Below are positions 33,747 through 42,003 of a stretch of 47,370 nt of DNA, piece after piece. Below the pieces are notes generated by a model that searched no databases, was not told the origin of the DNA, and saw only the letters and a program-made list of their open reading frames with translations. Position numbers and translations under genes: made by a program. Numbering within the stretch: the first letter of the stretch is position 1; the number at the start of each line of letters is the position of its first letter. Source of the DNA: Aquimarina sp. RZ0 (GTDB taxonomy: Bacteria > Bacteroidota > Bacteroidia > Flavobacteriales > Flavobacteriaceae); contig NZ_VTZU01000053.1 of NCBI RefSeq assembly GCF_008370685.1, positions 1 through 47,370 of the forward strand, given 5' to 3'.

Positions 33747-35088
33747 CCTTAAATGGAATAATCCATGTTTTATGTTTAAATGATTCTTCTTGTTTCCCCA
33801 GATCCACCGTTGGATCTATATATTGACTACTTAATCGACCATTAAGTGCGACATAACTTTCTACAAATACTTGTATATTTTTATGTCCTTGATTTGCGAA
33901 ATGATTTTTCAGGTAATGTGCATATTGTACTATAAAATCTGGCTGTGTTGCCATTTGCTTTTGTTGAAAAGGAGTTAGAAAATCATCATTATCAACATAA
34001 AATCGTTTCTTTGTTTTACTATCTACAATTTTAAAATTAGCGTATCCCGCTTTTTCCATCAGCATTACCCGCCAGGAAAAACGATACCCTTCTTCTGTCC
34101 AAAACAATTCTCCCGGGTATAGCATATATCGAAATGGCAAAAGTAATTGAATCACAAAAAACAAAGACAAAACCCCTATGCAAATTTTGGTATGACCAGA
34201 GTGAAGACTTATAGTTTTATTCGTATCAAATTTTATTTTATCAATCCTGAATATTTTAGAAATAACTGTGAGTATTTTATGATGAACCTGATGATCAAAA
34301 AATATCAAAGTACCAATAATCATAATATAAGGAAACATACCAATAGGAAAAAGAACTCTTGTAAGTAGGTGAAAAACTACTACCATGACAAAAGCAAAAA
34401 TTCTTGTTTTCTTAAAAAGCAATAAAAAGGGAATAGTTAAATCATACATAGCACCTGTATAACTAAATGTATAGTGTAACCATTCTTTATGCATCAAATT
34501 GCCTATGATAGGAATATCATATTTTGAAGGTAACCAAATCTTCAGAGGCATGGCTTTTATTAACCAATCAGAATTCAATTTTGCTAATCCTGCATAAAAA
34601 TATACGATGCCTAATAATAGCTTTATACAGTCAATTGTCCAATTGGGTATCTCCTGAAAGGAAACTTTTCTCACTTTGGCATCCAATGAATAATATGCAT
34701 TGGCGGGTAAAAATATAAGTAAGAAGCTAAGAATACTTATGAAATAATAATGATTAAGATAGGTCGTTTTATCCATTAATTCTATATAGGTAAAACTTAA
34801 AAAAAATGTTATAATAGCGATCCTATACTTATATCCAATCATAACAAATATACCAGACAACCCGCACAAGGCGAAAATAATATACGTATACTCCTCTATT
34901 GGTTTAATAAAGTCGAATCCATAGTATGAAAAGAAAAAAGTTGGCTCAATATATAATTTATCAATCCAGCCATAACTCCAGAAACGAATAATACTGAGCA
35001 GCATCATTAACCCAAAAAAAATACGAAAGACTGCAAGTGGTGCAGCCTCCGTATTTTTTTTTAGATATTCGTTTATACTATATTTCAT
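33727..35088 (-). CDS. HTTM domain membrane protein
   Basis: A 453-aa integral membrane protein of the HTTM (horizontally transferred transmembrane) family, related to vitamin K-dependent gamma-carboxylase. Diagnostic segments are AAPLAVFRIFFGLMMLLSIIRFW at the front, TYLNHYYFISILSFLLIFLPANA (about 110-132), and LLLGIVYFYAGLAKLNSDWLI (about 158-178). The C-terminal 100 residues (about 350-453) are soluble, with FVQYAHYLKNHFANQGHKNIQV. It lies 16 bp after the imelysin gene and overlaps the receptor by 20 bp, so it belongs to the operon. The role of HTTM proteins in these operons is not established; oxidative modification of a partner protein has been suggested by homology. Confidence 0.85.
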   Translation of the reverse strand: MKYSINEYLKKNTEAAPLAVFRIFFGLMMLLSIIRFWSYGWIDKLYIEPTFFFSYYGFDFIKPIEEYTYIIFALCGLSGIFVMIGYKYRIAIITFFLSFTYIELMDKTTYLNHYYFISILSFLLIFLPANAYYSLDAKVRKVSFQEIPNWTIDCIKLLLGIVYFYAGLAKLNSDWLIKAMPLKIWLPSKYDIPIIGNLMHKEWLHYTFSYTGAMYDLTIPFLLLFKKTRIFAFVMVVVFHLLTRVLFPIGMFPYIMIIGTLIFFDHQVHHKILTVISKIFRIDKIKFDTNKTISLHSGHTKICIGVLSLFFVIQLLLPFRYMLYPGELFWTEEGYRFSWRVMLMEKAGYANFKIVDSKTKKRFYVDNDDFLTPFQQKQMATQPDFIVQYAHYLKNHFANQGHKNIQVFVESYVALNGRLSSQYIDPTVDLGKQEESFKHKTWIIPFKDEIKGL

Positions 35089-35104
35089 TTAATACACAAC
35101 TTCC

Positions 35105-36214
35105 TTAATCGCCATCAGCATCAACAAAATCTACACGAACCGATATTGCCTGAAGCATATCTACTTTTAGAAAAACCACATTTTTCTGAAGTTCATCATA
35201 TGTATTCAGCATAAGTTCATTGTTCGTGCGGACTTGAGAAGAAAAATCATCATTAAGATTATCTGCTACAGACCTGGCTGTATTAAATTGATTATTAATT
35301 AATCCACTTAGATCTTCTCCATTTTTTATAGCAGTAAGAAAGTCAAGATAGGTTTTTAAGCTTTCTCCTGTTACAGCACTCCCAAAATGCTTTCCATTAA
35401 AAAAATCTTGTAACGCATTAAGATTGGCTTCAAAAAGAGTTTTTGTTAAATCTCCTTTGTACAGAGCTTCTACTTTCTCTTCAAAAGGTGTCCCGATAAA
35501 TGCCCCTGCTGGAATCCCAATCTTACCAGCGCGTAAATGTTTTTCATAATGAAATATGAAATCATTCACCAATTTATCTACAGAACTTGTTGCAGAAGAA
35601 CCACTATTGCTTACAAAAGTATCTCTATAACTGCCTGTCCAATCGTTTAGTACCTGTGAAGTTAAATCAACAATTCTATCTACTAGATCTGTAAGATACT
35701 TTTTATAGTTGACACCATTTGTAGTATCCGTATAAAACTCAAGAATTTTAGCATCAGAATCAGACACACCATTGATCACATAATCCAGCGCTCCAAATCC
35801 TTGCTCATCTTGTTGAGAAACTGTAGTAAGATCATAAGTCTCTGAAGAAATATTTGCATCTATATTAGCAGCATTAACAGGAAAAACATTCATAAAATTT
35901 CTAAAAGACAATTCTTCGGCTTTTCCTATTTCAAACATGCTAACTGTTTGCCACGAGATATAAGCTGTAGACCAAGCAGTTCTCAAATCGATCAAATTAG
36001 CTTCGTCTGTTGTATTAGTAAAGGCAGAAGCCGCAGTTTTCAGAGCTGCTACATCATTAGAAAAACGCTGGTATGCCGGAATAATAATATTATCTGAAAT
36101 ATTTTCCAGCATTGCTTTTCTATCAAAATTGTCTGTAGATGTTGTAGCATCATCTCCGGATGAGCAAGCTACTATAAGTGCAAAAGCAACAATTAAAAAC
36201 CAAAACTTTTTCAT
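35105..36214 (-). CDS. Imelysin family lipoprotein
   Basis: A 369-aa lipoprotein (signal ending ALIVAC, Cys17). The mature part is largely helical with imelysin/ICMP family features: AWSTAYISWQTVSMFEIGKAEEL (about 80-102), DEQGFGALDYVING (about 137-149) and AGKIGIPAGAF. The GxHxxE motif of the family appears as G139-F-G-A-L-D144, with His and Glu absent, so metal binding may differ from EfeO-type proteins. It is in a row with DUF4856, HTTM and a TonB receptor, an arrangement typical of Bacteroidota iron-uptake loci. Probably located on the periplasmic side of the outer membrane. Confidence 0.88.
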   Translation of the reverse strand: MKKFWFLIVAFALIVACSSGDDATTSTDNFDRKAMLENISDNIIIPAYQRFSNDVAALKTAASAFTNTTDEANLIDLRTAWSTAYISWQTVSMFEIGKAEELSFRNFMNVFPVNAANIDANISSETYDLTTVSQQDEQGFGALDYVINGVSDSDAKILEFYTDTTNGVNYKKYLTDLVDRIVDLTSQVLNDWTGSYRDTFVSNSGSSATSSVDKLVNDFIFHYEKHLRAGKIGIPAGAFIGTPFEEKVEALYKGDLTKTLFEANLNALQDFFNGKHFGSAVTGESLKTYLDFLTAIKNGEDLSGLINNQFNTARSVADNLNDDFSSQVRTNNELMLNTYDELQKNVVFLKVDMLQAISVRVDFVDADGD

Positions 36215-36252
36215 CTTATTTTTATTTATTCTTAATAAATTTTTGCAAATGT

Positions 36253-36294
36253 AAAAAAAGAGGAGGAATTGATATAACTTCCTGCCTCTTTTTT
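36253..36294 (-). terminator. Hairpin terminator between DUF4856 and imelysin genes
   Basis: On the minus strand AAAAAAGAGGCAGGAA and TTCCTCCTCTTTTTTT form a long stem with one internal bulge, ending in seven T. It lies inside the operon, 24 bp past the DUF4856 stop, so it could attenuate expression of the downstream genes. Confidence 0.65.
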
Positions 36295-36318
36295 AGCATT
36301 TTATACTTTTTGACCTTC

Positions 36319-37551
36319 TCAGCTACCAGCTTGTTCTGCTGTAAAATCAAATTTGGAGGCTATTGTTTCTGAGATAGTTTGTAACGTTTCTGGTGTTACA
36401 TCCCATAATCCATTAGTTCCTTTCATCAAATCATCAAGTAATCCCTGAACTTCTGTTCTGGAAAAATAAGGAGTAGCATCATCTGACTTTCTGGTAAACT
36501 GCAGACTATAGATAAAACCATATCCTTCTGAAAGGTCATGAAATGCACTAGCATAATCAATCGTAGAAGCTTCTAATGCTCTCTTACCTTGTTGTAAGTA
36601 AAATACTGCTCTAACTGCAATAACCTGAGATATTTTTTCTCTGATAATAGCGGCTTGCTGATCTCTTACTGTATATTTTTTTGCTACAATAGCAGCTCTA
36701 CCTAACTTAAAAGCGTTATAAATATCATCAGCAATTCCTTTAAAATCCTCATCTCCTTCTACTCTACCTATATATTTATTAAGGAAACTATCATCACTCC
36801 CAATAGTAAGATTAGGTTCTGCCGTATTAACAGAAGTTCCATATAAATAACCATATGCTTCGTCCCACTTGTGCTCCATAGTGGTATACGGTTTACCATC
36901 TGCAACAACATCATTATCATTATTAGCTATATTCTCTGCTTCATCCAGAACAGCAGTACCCAAGTAATTGTTTAATGCCTGATCTGCCATTAATCCACCT
37001 ATCAGACTTTTGGCAAATGCCTGATTCAATTCTAAGCCTTGAGCATTAACATACCGACTAGATCCTCCTCCTGCTTCTTGCAAAACTCCAGGAGTACCAG
37101 CCATAGCAGTTACACCCCAGTTAGGAAACACCTCATCAACCTGACTTTTGATCCAAGTATCAAAATCAGCCTTGATTGCAGTTGCATCTGTAGTATTCGC
37201 CGAAAAATAATCTCGGGATGCCGCAGTCTTGCTTCTCACATTTTTATCAGAAGCATTTAAGTCTGCATCCTCAAAATCATCAACACCTTCCTGATGATTA
37301 AACATAGCGTCCAGTATTGCCTGAGTATTAGTATTATCTTTTAGTTCACTACTAATTTCTTCTGCCATTTTTATTCTGGTCGTTTGTCCTCCAAAACTTA
37401 CAGTACTTTCTCCGTTACGCTCAAATGCATACGTAGCTGGTTCTTCTATCTGAACACCCGGTACTGTTGTATCATCATCAGATGAACAAGATGCCATAAG
37501 TAAGACTCCTGATAAACATATAACTTTGGTTAAACTTTTAATCCTCATCAT
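36319..37551 (-). CDS. DUF4856 family lipoprotein
   Basis: A 410-aa lipoprotein (lipobox LMASC, Cys22; the next Met is a possible alternative start). The DUF4856 signature follows directly: PATYAFERNGESTVSFGGQTTRIKMAEEI (about 38-66). The body is helical, with EHKWDEAYGYLYG (about 215-227) and AFHDLSEGYGFIYSLQF near the end, features shared with imelysin-type helical bundles. It is the promoter-proximal gene of the operon imelysin-HTTM-TonB receptor. A clear Bacteroidetes promoter and an adjacent palindromic motif lie upstream, so iron regulation of the operon is plausible. Probably involved in iron uptake at the cell surface or periplasm. Confidence 0.88.
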   Translation of the reverse strand: MMRIKSLTKVICLSGVLLMASCSSDDDTTVPGVQIEEPATYAFERNGESTVSFGGQTTRIKMAEEISSELKDNTNTQAILDAMFNHQEGVDDFEDADLNASDKNVRSKTAASRDYFSANTTDATAIKADFDTWIKSQVDEVFPNWGVTAMAGTPGVLQEAGGGSSRYVNAQGLELNQAFAKSLIGGLMADQALNNYLGTAVLDEAENIANNDNDVVADGKPYTTMEHKWDEAYGYLYGTSVNTAEPNLTIGSDDSFLNKYIGRVEGDEDFKGIADDIYNAFKLGRAAIVAKKYTVRDQQAAIIREKISQVIAVRAVFYLQQGKRALEASTIDYASAFHDLSEGYGFIYSLQFTRKSDDATPYFSRTEVQGLLDDLMKGTNGLWDVTPETLQTISETIASKFDFTAEQAGS

Positions 37552-37592
37552 TTTTTTAATTTAGACTTATTACAAATAGTTAATTAAGGCTG

Positions 37593-37623
37593 CAAATATA
37601 TATATCGAAATGCAGTTTTCAAA
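37593..37623 (-). promoter_or_regulatory. Bacteroidetes-type promoter of the DUF4856 operon
   Basis: On the minus strand TTTG (37623-37620) is followed after exactly 19 nt by TATATTTG (37600-37593). This matches the -33 TTTG and -7 TAnnTTTG consensus of the phylum. The implied start site is about 35 nt upstream of the coding start. Confidence 0.7.
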
Positions 37624-37625
37624 CT

Positions 37626-37648
37626 TTATTTGTATTAAATCTAAATAA
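37626..37648 (-). promoter_or_regulatory. Imperfect palindrome adjoining the -33 box, candidate iron-responsive operator
   Basis: On the minus strand the halves TTATTTAGATT and AATACAAATAA flank one T; 9 of 11 positions are complementary. It lies directly upstream of the -33 element. A 17-nt part is shared with 28273-28289 near the ferritin-linked mini-protein. Fur- or DtxR-type binding is a guess. Confidence 0.45.
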
Positions 37649-37748
37649 ACGTAAAATTCTTACAAGCAAGACGGAATTGGGTTGAAAACAGTATAAACTA
37701 GGTCATTGTAATGCTAACAAAGAAATCTAACAAAAATAAAATGAACAT

Positions 37749-38210
37749 CTATTCTACTGAAGAATATTGTTTTCTCAGTTCTCTTACCCAGGCTATCAAT
37801 ACTTCTTTATCTTCTTTTTCTAAATTTCCATGAATCCAGGTATAAGAAGACAGTGGCATCTCTCCTTCTTCTACCTCTTCTATCAATTCATCTAATTTGT
37901 GATCTTTCTTTTTGTCAGAATATTGCTCCCAATCCGACACATTAAAATGTTCTTTCCCTTCATCTACGTGATGGGATAACCAATAAGACACTGGTGCTAC
38001 TTCTGCATACCACGGATAAATTGTTTGGTTGCTATGACAGTCATAGCAATTACTTTTTAATATTTTTTTTATGGCAACACCTGGCTTGGTATCATTTTCA
38101 AAATAGGCAACAGATTCATATCCCATTTCATTTTTATCAGGTCTTATAAATTGCAGTATTACCAATACTACTGCTAACAACAAGCCTATTTTTTTTAAAA
38201 CACTTTTCAT
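37749..38210 (-). CDS. Haem-binding domain protein (single CxxCH)
   Basis: A 153-aa protein with an N-terminal membrane anchor (about 5-22, VLKKIGLLLAVVLVILQFI). One c-type haem site, C55-Y-D-C58-H59, is followed by the segment NQTIYPWYAEVAPVSYWLSHHVDEGKEHFN, diagnostic of the Bacteroidota haem-binding domain family (PF14376). It is probably a small anchored cytochrome on the periplasmic side. It follows the HMG-CoA lyase gene after 16 bp on the same strand, so the two are co-transcribed. It ends 197 bp before the promoter-bearing start of the DUF4856 gene. Confidence 0.88.
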   Translation of the reverse strand: MKSVLKKIGLLLAVVLVILQFIRPDKNEMGYESVAYFENDTKPGVAIKKILKSNCYDCHSNQTIYPWYAEVAPVSYWLSHHVDEGKEHFNVSDWEQYSDKKKDHKLDELIEEVEEGEMPLSSYTWIHGNLEKEDKEVLIAWVRELRKQYSSVE

Positions 38211-38226
38211 TTTATTACTTAATTAT

Positions 38227-39093
38227 TTAATGATATACTGTAAATATTTTAGTAGCTTCATTATGCGAAGATTCGAAGCTCATCATTTTTATATTACTAT
38301 CCGCCTTTTCTGTAGTGAAATATGAAAGCATCCGCTCGGTTGGCATATTTCCTGTCAATTCATCTTTTGCCATTGGACACCCGCCAAATCCCTGTATTGC
38401 TCCATCAAACCTTCTACAACCCGCTTTATAAGCAGCATCTACTTTTTCATGCCAGCTTGTAGGAGTTGTATGCAAGTGCGCTCCGAATTCTATATCAGGA
38501 TATTTAGGGATCAGATTAGCATATAAGTAATCTATAATTTCTGGATTAGACGTTCCAACAGTATCAGAAAGCGATAAAATCTTCACTCCCATAGTACTTA
38601 ATTTCTCTGTCCAATCGCCTACAATCTCAACATTCCAGGGATCTCCATAAGGATTGCCAAAACCCATGGAGAGATATGCTACCACCTCTTTATTTGACCT
38701 ATCAGCAATATTGAGAATTTCTTGTAAAGTTTCTACAGATTCTGCAATTGTCTTATGTGTATTACGCATCTGGAAATTTTCAGAAATCGAAAAAGGATAT
38801 CCCAAATAATCAATCTCCTGGTGCATAACAGCAGTATTGGCACCACGCACATTAGCAATAATTGCTAATAATTTGCTTTTTGTAGCCGATAAATCCAACC
38901 CTGCCAGTACTGCTTCCGTATCTATCATTTGGGGAATTGCCTTTGGCGAAACAAAACTTCCAAAATCTATCGTATCGAATCCACATCGTAAAAGAGACTG
39001 TATATACTGAATCTTTTTTTCAGTAGGAATAAAGTCTTTAATACCTTGCATGGCATCTCTGGGACATTCTATAATTTTTACTTTTTTGATCAT
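38227..39093 (-). CDS. Hydroxymethylglutaryl-CoA lyase
   Basis: A 288-aa enzyme that cleaves HMG-CoA into acetoacetate and acetyl-CoA, the last step of leucine catabolism. The TIM-barrel (HMGL-like) motifs are present: ECPRDAMQG at residues 9-17 (usual EVGPRDGLQ) with the conserved Arg and Asp, DTIDFGSFVSPKAIPQM, the metal-binding HLHTTP near residue 206, and the lid motif GFGGCPMAKDELTGN containing the catalytic Cys. Length matches the family (about 290-300 aa). It lies 49 bp downstream of the LysE gene and 16 bp upstream of the haem-binding gene, all on the minus strand. Confidence 0.93.
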   Translation of the reverse strand: MIKKVKIIECPRDAMQGIKDFIPTEKKIQYIQSLLRCGFDTIDFGSFVSPKAIPQMIDTEAVLAGLDLSATKSKLLAIIANVRGANTAVMHQEIDYLGYPFSISENFQMRNTHKTIAESVETLQEILNIADRSNKEVVAYLSMGFGNPYGDPWNVEIVGDWTEKLSTMGVKILSLSDTVGTSNPEIIDYLYANLIPKYPDIEFGAHLHTTPTSWHEKVDAAYKAGCRRFDGAIQGFGGCPMAKDELTGNMPTERMLSYFTTEKADSNIKMMSFESSHNEATKIFTVYH

Positions 39094-39142
39094 TTAAGAA
39101 CTTCTGTCTAAAAGAAAACCAATTTACGCCATAAAAGTATGA

Positions 39143-39769
39143 TTATTTTTCAGAAAAAAGGATAAAAACTCCGATTGCAATAAAGACAATTATCTGTAGC
39201 CATTTTAGAAATATCGCTACACTCGGATTATCTTTAATATGACGAGAAATATATCCAGCCATCACCGCTATTAAACCAAAAACAAAAAATGAAACCAGTA
39301 TAAATAAAAATCCTAAAATATAGAACTGTATTACAGTACTTAATTCCTTACTAAATAAAAACCCAGGAAAAAATGCTAAAAAGAATATTGATACTTTAGG
39401 ATTCAATACATTCATCATAAAACCTTGCTTAAATAAACTCATCATATTCTTCTTTTCTATCAGTGTATCTTCCAGTTGTAATGAGATGTTACTTCTCCAA
39501 ACTTTAAATGCTAATAAAAACAGGTATATAGTTCCTAGAAGTTTTATGATAAAAAATAACATATTACTTTGCTTAATGATAGCTGAGATCCCAAAGGCAA
39601 CCAGCGTAGTATGCACCAGACAACCAGCCATCAAACCCGCTACAGTAGCTAGTCCATATTTTTTACCATTTGATAGGCTTTGCATTAAAACATAGATATT
39701 ATCAGGACCCGGAGAAATAGCCAAAGCTGATGTTGCTAATAAAAATGTATAAATAATTTCAATATTCAT
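39143..39769 (-). CDS. LysE family amino-acid exporter
   Basis: A 208-aa membrane protein with six predicted helices and the family signature SPGPDNIYVLMQSLSNGKKYGLATVAGLMAG near the N-terminus (about 19-50). The segment MMNVLNPKVSIFFLAFFPGF (about 117-137) is the second conserved LysE/RhtB element. It probably exports an amino acid or related small molecule by proton exchange; the substrate cannot be told from sequence. It precedes the HMG-CoA lyase gene by 49 bp, and is divergent from the spondin-domain gene at 39956 across a 186-bp interval that must hold both promoters. Confidence 0.92.
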   Translation of the reverse strand: MNIEIIYTFLLATSALAISPGPDNIYVLMQSLSNGKKYGLATVAGLMAGCLVHTTLVAFGISAIIKQSNMLFFIIKLLGTIYLFLLAFKVWRSNISLQLEDTLIEKKNMMSLFKQGFMMNVLNPKVSIFFLAFFPGFLFSKELSTVIQFYILGFLFILVSFFVFGLIAVMAGYISRHIKDNPSVAIFLKWLQIIVFIAIGVFILFSEK

Positions 39770-39955
39770 TTGTGTTATAAGTTTTTTTTAGGGATAAAGC
39801 AATAATTTTTAATTATAATAATCGTTTTAAATCTAACATATTTTAAATTGTTATCTTTATTTATTATTTAAATTGGTAGGGTAAAATATATTTTAACTGT
39901 TTAAATAATATATCTAATAACTTAATGTAAAAATTCACGCAAAACCTCAACTCAC

Positions 39956-40867
39956 ATGAAAAAACTTATTTTAACAACATCACTACTTCTATTATCAATC
40001 ATAACATTTGGTCAGACTACTGCGGTATATGACATTGTTTTTACCAGTAACTGGGAAGCCCACGGGCCATTACCTGGTAGTAATGCACATTTTACAGAAC
40101 TTGTAGGAGCTACTCATAATAGTAATATTACCTTTCTAAAGATGGGAGAACTAGCTACCCCCGGTATTGAAGGAGTTGCAGAAACAGGATCTAATGGCAC
40201 TTTTAATTCTGAAGTTAACAGTGCTATAAATGCAAATAATGCAGATCAATATATAGAAGGACCTGACCTGTTTTTTAATGGATCAGGCAGAACAATTACT
40301 ATCAGTGACCTAACGGTAAGTTCTGATTTCCCTTTAGTCAGTCTTGCTTCTATGCTTGCTCCTAGTCCTGACTGGATGATTGCTGTAAATAGTGTATCTC
40401 TGGTTGATAATGGAGGGCAATGGATTCCTGAGATCACATTGGATTTATTTCCTTATGACGCAGGAACTGAAGAAGGAACAGGATACCAGTTAAATAATCC
40501 TGAGACTGTGCCGCAAGAGCCTATATCTGATATTCGTGGAATGTATACGTTTACAACAGAAAAAGTAGGAACTATCGTTTTTACGCAAAAAATATTAAAT
40601 GTAGATTCTTTTCAGGATAAAGAGAACAAAATTATAGTATCACCGAACCCTAGTAATGGAAATATTTCTATTCTTGCATCCAAAAGTTCTCCGATAGAAG
40701 ATATAGAAGTATATAATATTTTAGGTAAACAAGTAAGACATTATAATTTTAAACAAAACATTTCGAGTATTAATTTAAACTTAACGAGTTTAGATACTGG
40801 AATTTATTTACTTAAAATATATAATTCTACTGGAAAAACAACAACCCAGAAGTTAATTTTGAACTAG
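39956..40867 (+). CDS. T9SS-secreted spondin domain protein
   Basis: A 303-aa protein with a signal peptide (1-19, ending ITFGQ). A spondin N-type domain (about 24-200) starts YDIVFTSNWEAHGPLPGSNAHFTELVGATH and includes LAPSPDWMIAVNSVSLVD and LDLFPYDAGTEEGTGY. A T9SS type A sorting domain (about 225-303) ends the protein (ISVSPNPSNG-like segment IIVSPNPSNGNISI, then YLLKIYNSTGKTTTQKLIL). It is therefore exported and attached to, or released from, the cell surface. Spondin modules mediate adhesion in animals; in bacteria their role is unknown. Transcribed alone, divergent from lysE and convergent with pyrD, which ends 6 bp away. Confidence 0.88.
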   Translation: MKKLILTTSLLLLSIITFGQTTAVYDIVFTSNWEAHGPLPGSNAHFTELVGATHNSNITFLKMGELATPGIEGVAETGSNGTFNSEVNSAINANNADQYIEGPDLFFNGSGRTITISDLTVSSDFPLVSLASMLAPSPDWMIAVNSVSLVDNGGQWIPEITLDLFPYDAGTEEGTGYQLNNPETVPQEPISDIRGMYTFTTEKVGTIVFTQKILNVDSFQDKENKIIVSPNPSNGNISILASKSSPIEDIEVYNILGKQVRHYNFKQNISSINLNLTSLDTGIYLLKIYNSTGKTTTQKLILN

Positions 40868-40873
40868 AAAAGC

Positions 40874-41902
40874 TTACAAACCCTTTTTTAATAATTCTTT
40901 ATTTATTTGTTTTATTAAACCAGGTCCTTCATAAATAAAGCCGGTATATAGTTGTACAAGACTTGCACCGGCTTCTATCTTTTCTATCGCATCATGTGGG
41001 CTATGAATCCCTCCTACTCCAATAATAGGAAAAGCTTTACCACTCTTTTCTGAAAGAAACCTAATCACTTCTGTAGATCTGTCAGTCAAAGGTTTACCGC
41101 TCAACCCTCCTTTTTCATTAGCCAACGCAAGATTAGATCTTAACCCCTTTCTGGAAATAGTCGTATTGGTTGCAATCACTCCTGCTATTTTTGTTTCCTT
41201 AATTATATCTATAATGTCAAATAACTGCTCTTCGGTAAGATCCGGAGCAATTTTTAATAGAATGGGTTTGGGCAATGCTTTTTCCTGATTCGTAGACTGC
41301 AATGAATTTAACAAAGCTGTTAGCGGTTCTTTATCTTGTAATGCCCTTAAATTTGGGGTATTGGGAGAACTTACATTTACTACAAAGTAGTCCACATAGG
41401 CAAACAATGCATCAAAACATATCTTATAATCTTCCTCTGCATTGTCATTAGATGTTAGCTTATTTTTCCCAATATTCCCCCCAATAAGAACTCCTTTATT
41501 TTTTTTTAATCGCCTTACTGCATCTTCTACCCCGCCATTATTAAACCCCATACGATTGATAATTGCAGCATCATTTTTAAGGCGAAACAGCCTCTTTTTT
41601 GGATTGCCCTCCTGAGGTTTTGGTGTAAGTGTACCAATTTCTACAAACCCAAATCCAAAATCTGATAATTCATTAAATAACTTAGCATCTTTATCAAATC
41701 CGGCAGCCAAACCAACCGGGTTTTTAAATTTCAACCCAAAAACTTCTCTTTCTAAATTTGGATTATTAATCTGATATATACTTTTGAAAATTCCGGGTAC
41801 AAAAGGAATTTTAGCCATTATTTTAATCATCCTAAATGTAAAATGATGTACTTTTTCTGGATCATATTTGAATAAAATAGGGCGAATTATAGCTTTGTAC
41901 AT
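40874..41902 (-). CDS. pyrD: Quinone-dependent dihydroorotate dehydrogenase (class 2)
   Basis: Catalyses the oxidation of dihydroorotate to orotate in pyrimidine synthesis, passing electrons to quinone at the inner membrane. I place the start at the ATG at 41902 (MYKAIIRPILFKYDPEKVHHFTFRM), giving 342 aa, normal for class 2; the frame extends 25 residues further upstream but not in a way typical of the family. The N-terminal helices for membrane and quinone contact come first, then the FMN barrel with NPVGLAAGFDKDAK, FGFVEIGTLTPKPQ, NRMGFNNGG, VNVSSPNTPNLR (base Ser) and GVGGIHSPHDAIEKI with LVQLYTGFIYEGP. Convergent with the spondin gene, divergent from pepT. Confidence 0.95.
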   Translation of the reverse strand: MYKAIIRPILFKYDPEKVHHFTFRMIKIMAKIPFVPGIFKSIYQINNPNLEREVFGLKFKNPVGLAAGFDKDAKLFNELSDFGFGFVEIGTLTPKPQEGNPKKRLFRLKNDAAIINRMGFNNGGVEDAVRRLKKNKGVLIGGNIGKNKLTSNDNAEEDYKICFDALFAYVDYFVVNVSSPNTPNLRALQDKEPLTALLNSLQSTNQEKALPKPILLKIAPDLTEEQLFDIIDIIKETKIAGVIATNTTISRKGLRSNLALANEKGGLSGKPLTDRSTEVIRFLSEKSGKAFPIIGVGGIHSPHDAIEKIEAGASLVQLYTGFIYEGPGLIKQINKELLKKGL

Positions 41903-42003
41903 GGAAGATTCTTTTGGTTGGCAAAAATAAGTTTTACAAGGTTCTAATAAAAGCGTATTAAAATGTATTTTTGGCAATCTTCAGTTTATAAAATTTAATT
42001 TCT

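Noticed and set aside
41903..41977. Upstream start for pyrD
   Set aside because: The extra 25 residues do not fit the class 2 N-terminus, which begins naturally at MYKAIIRPIL.
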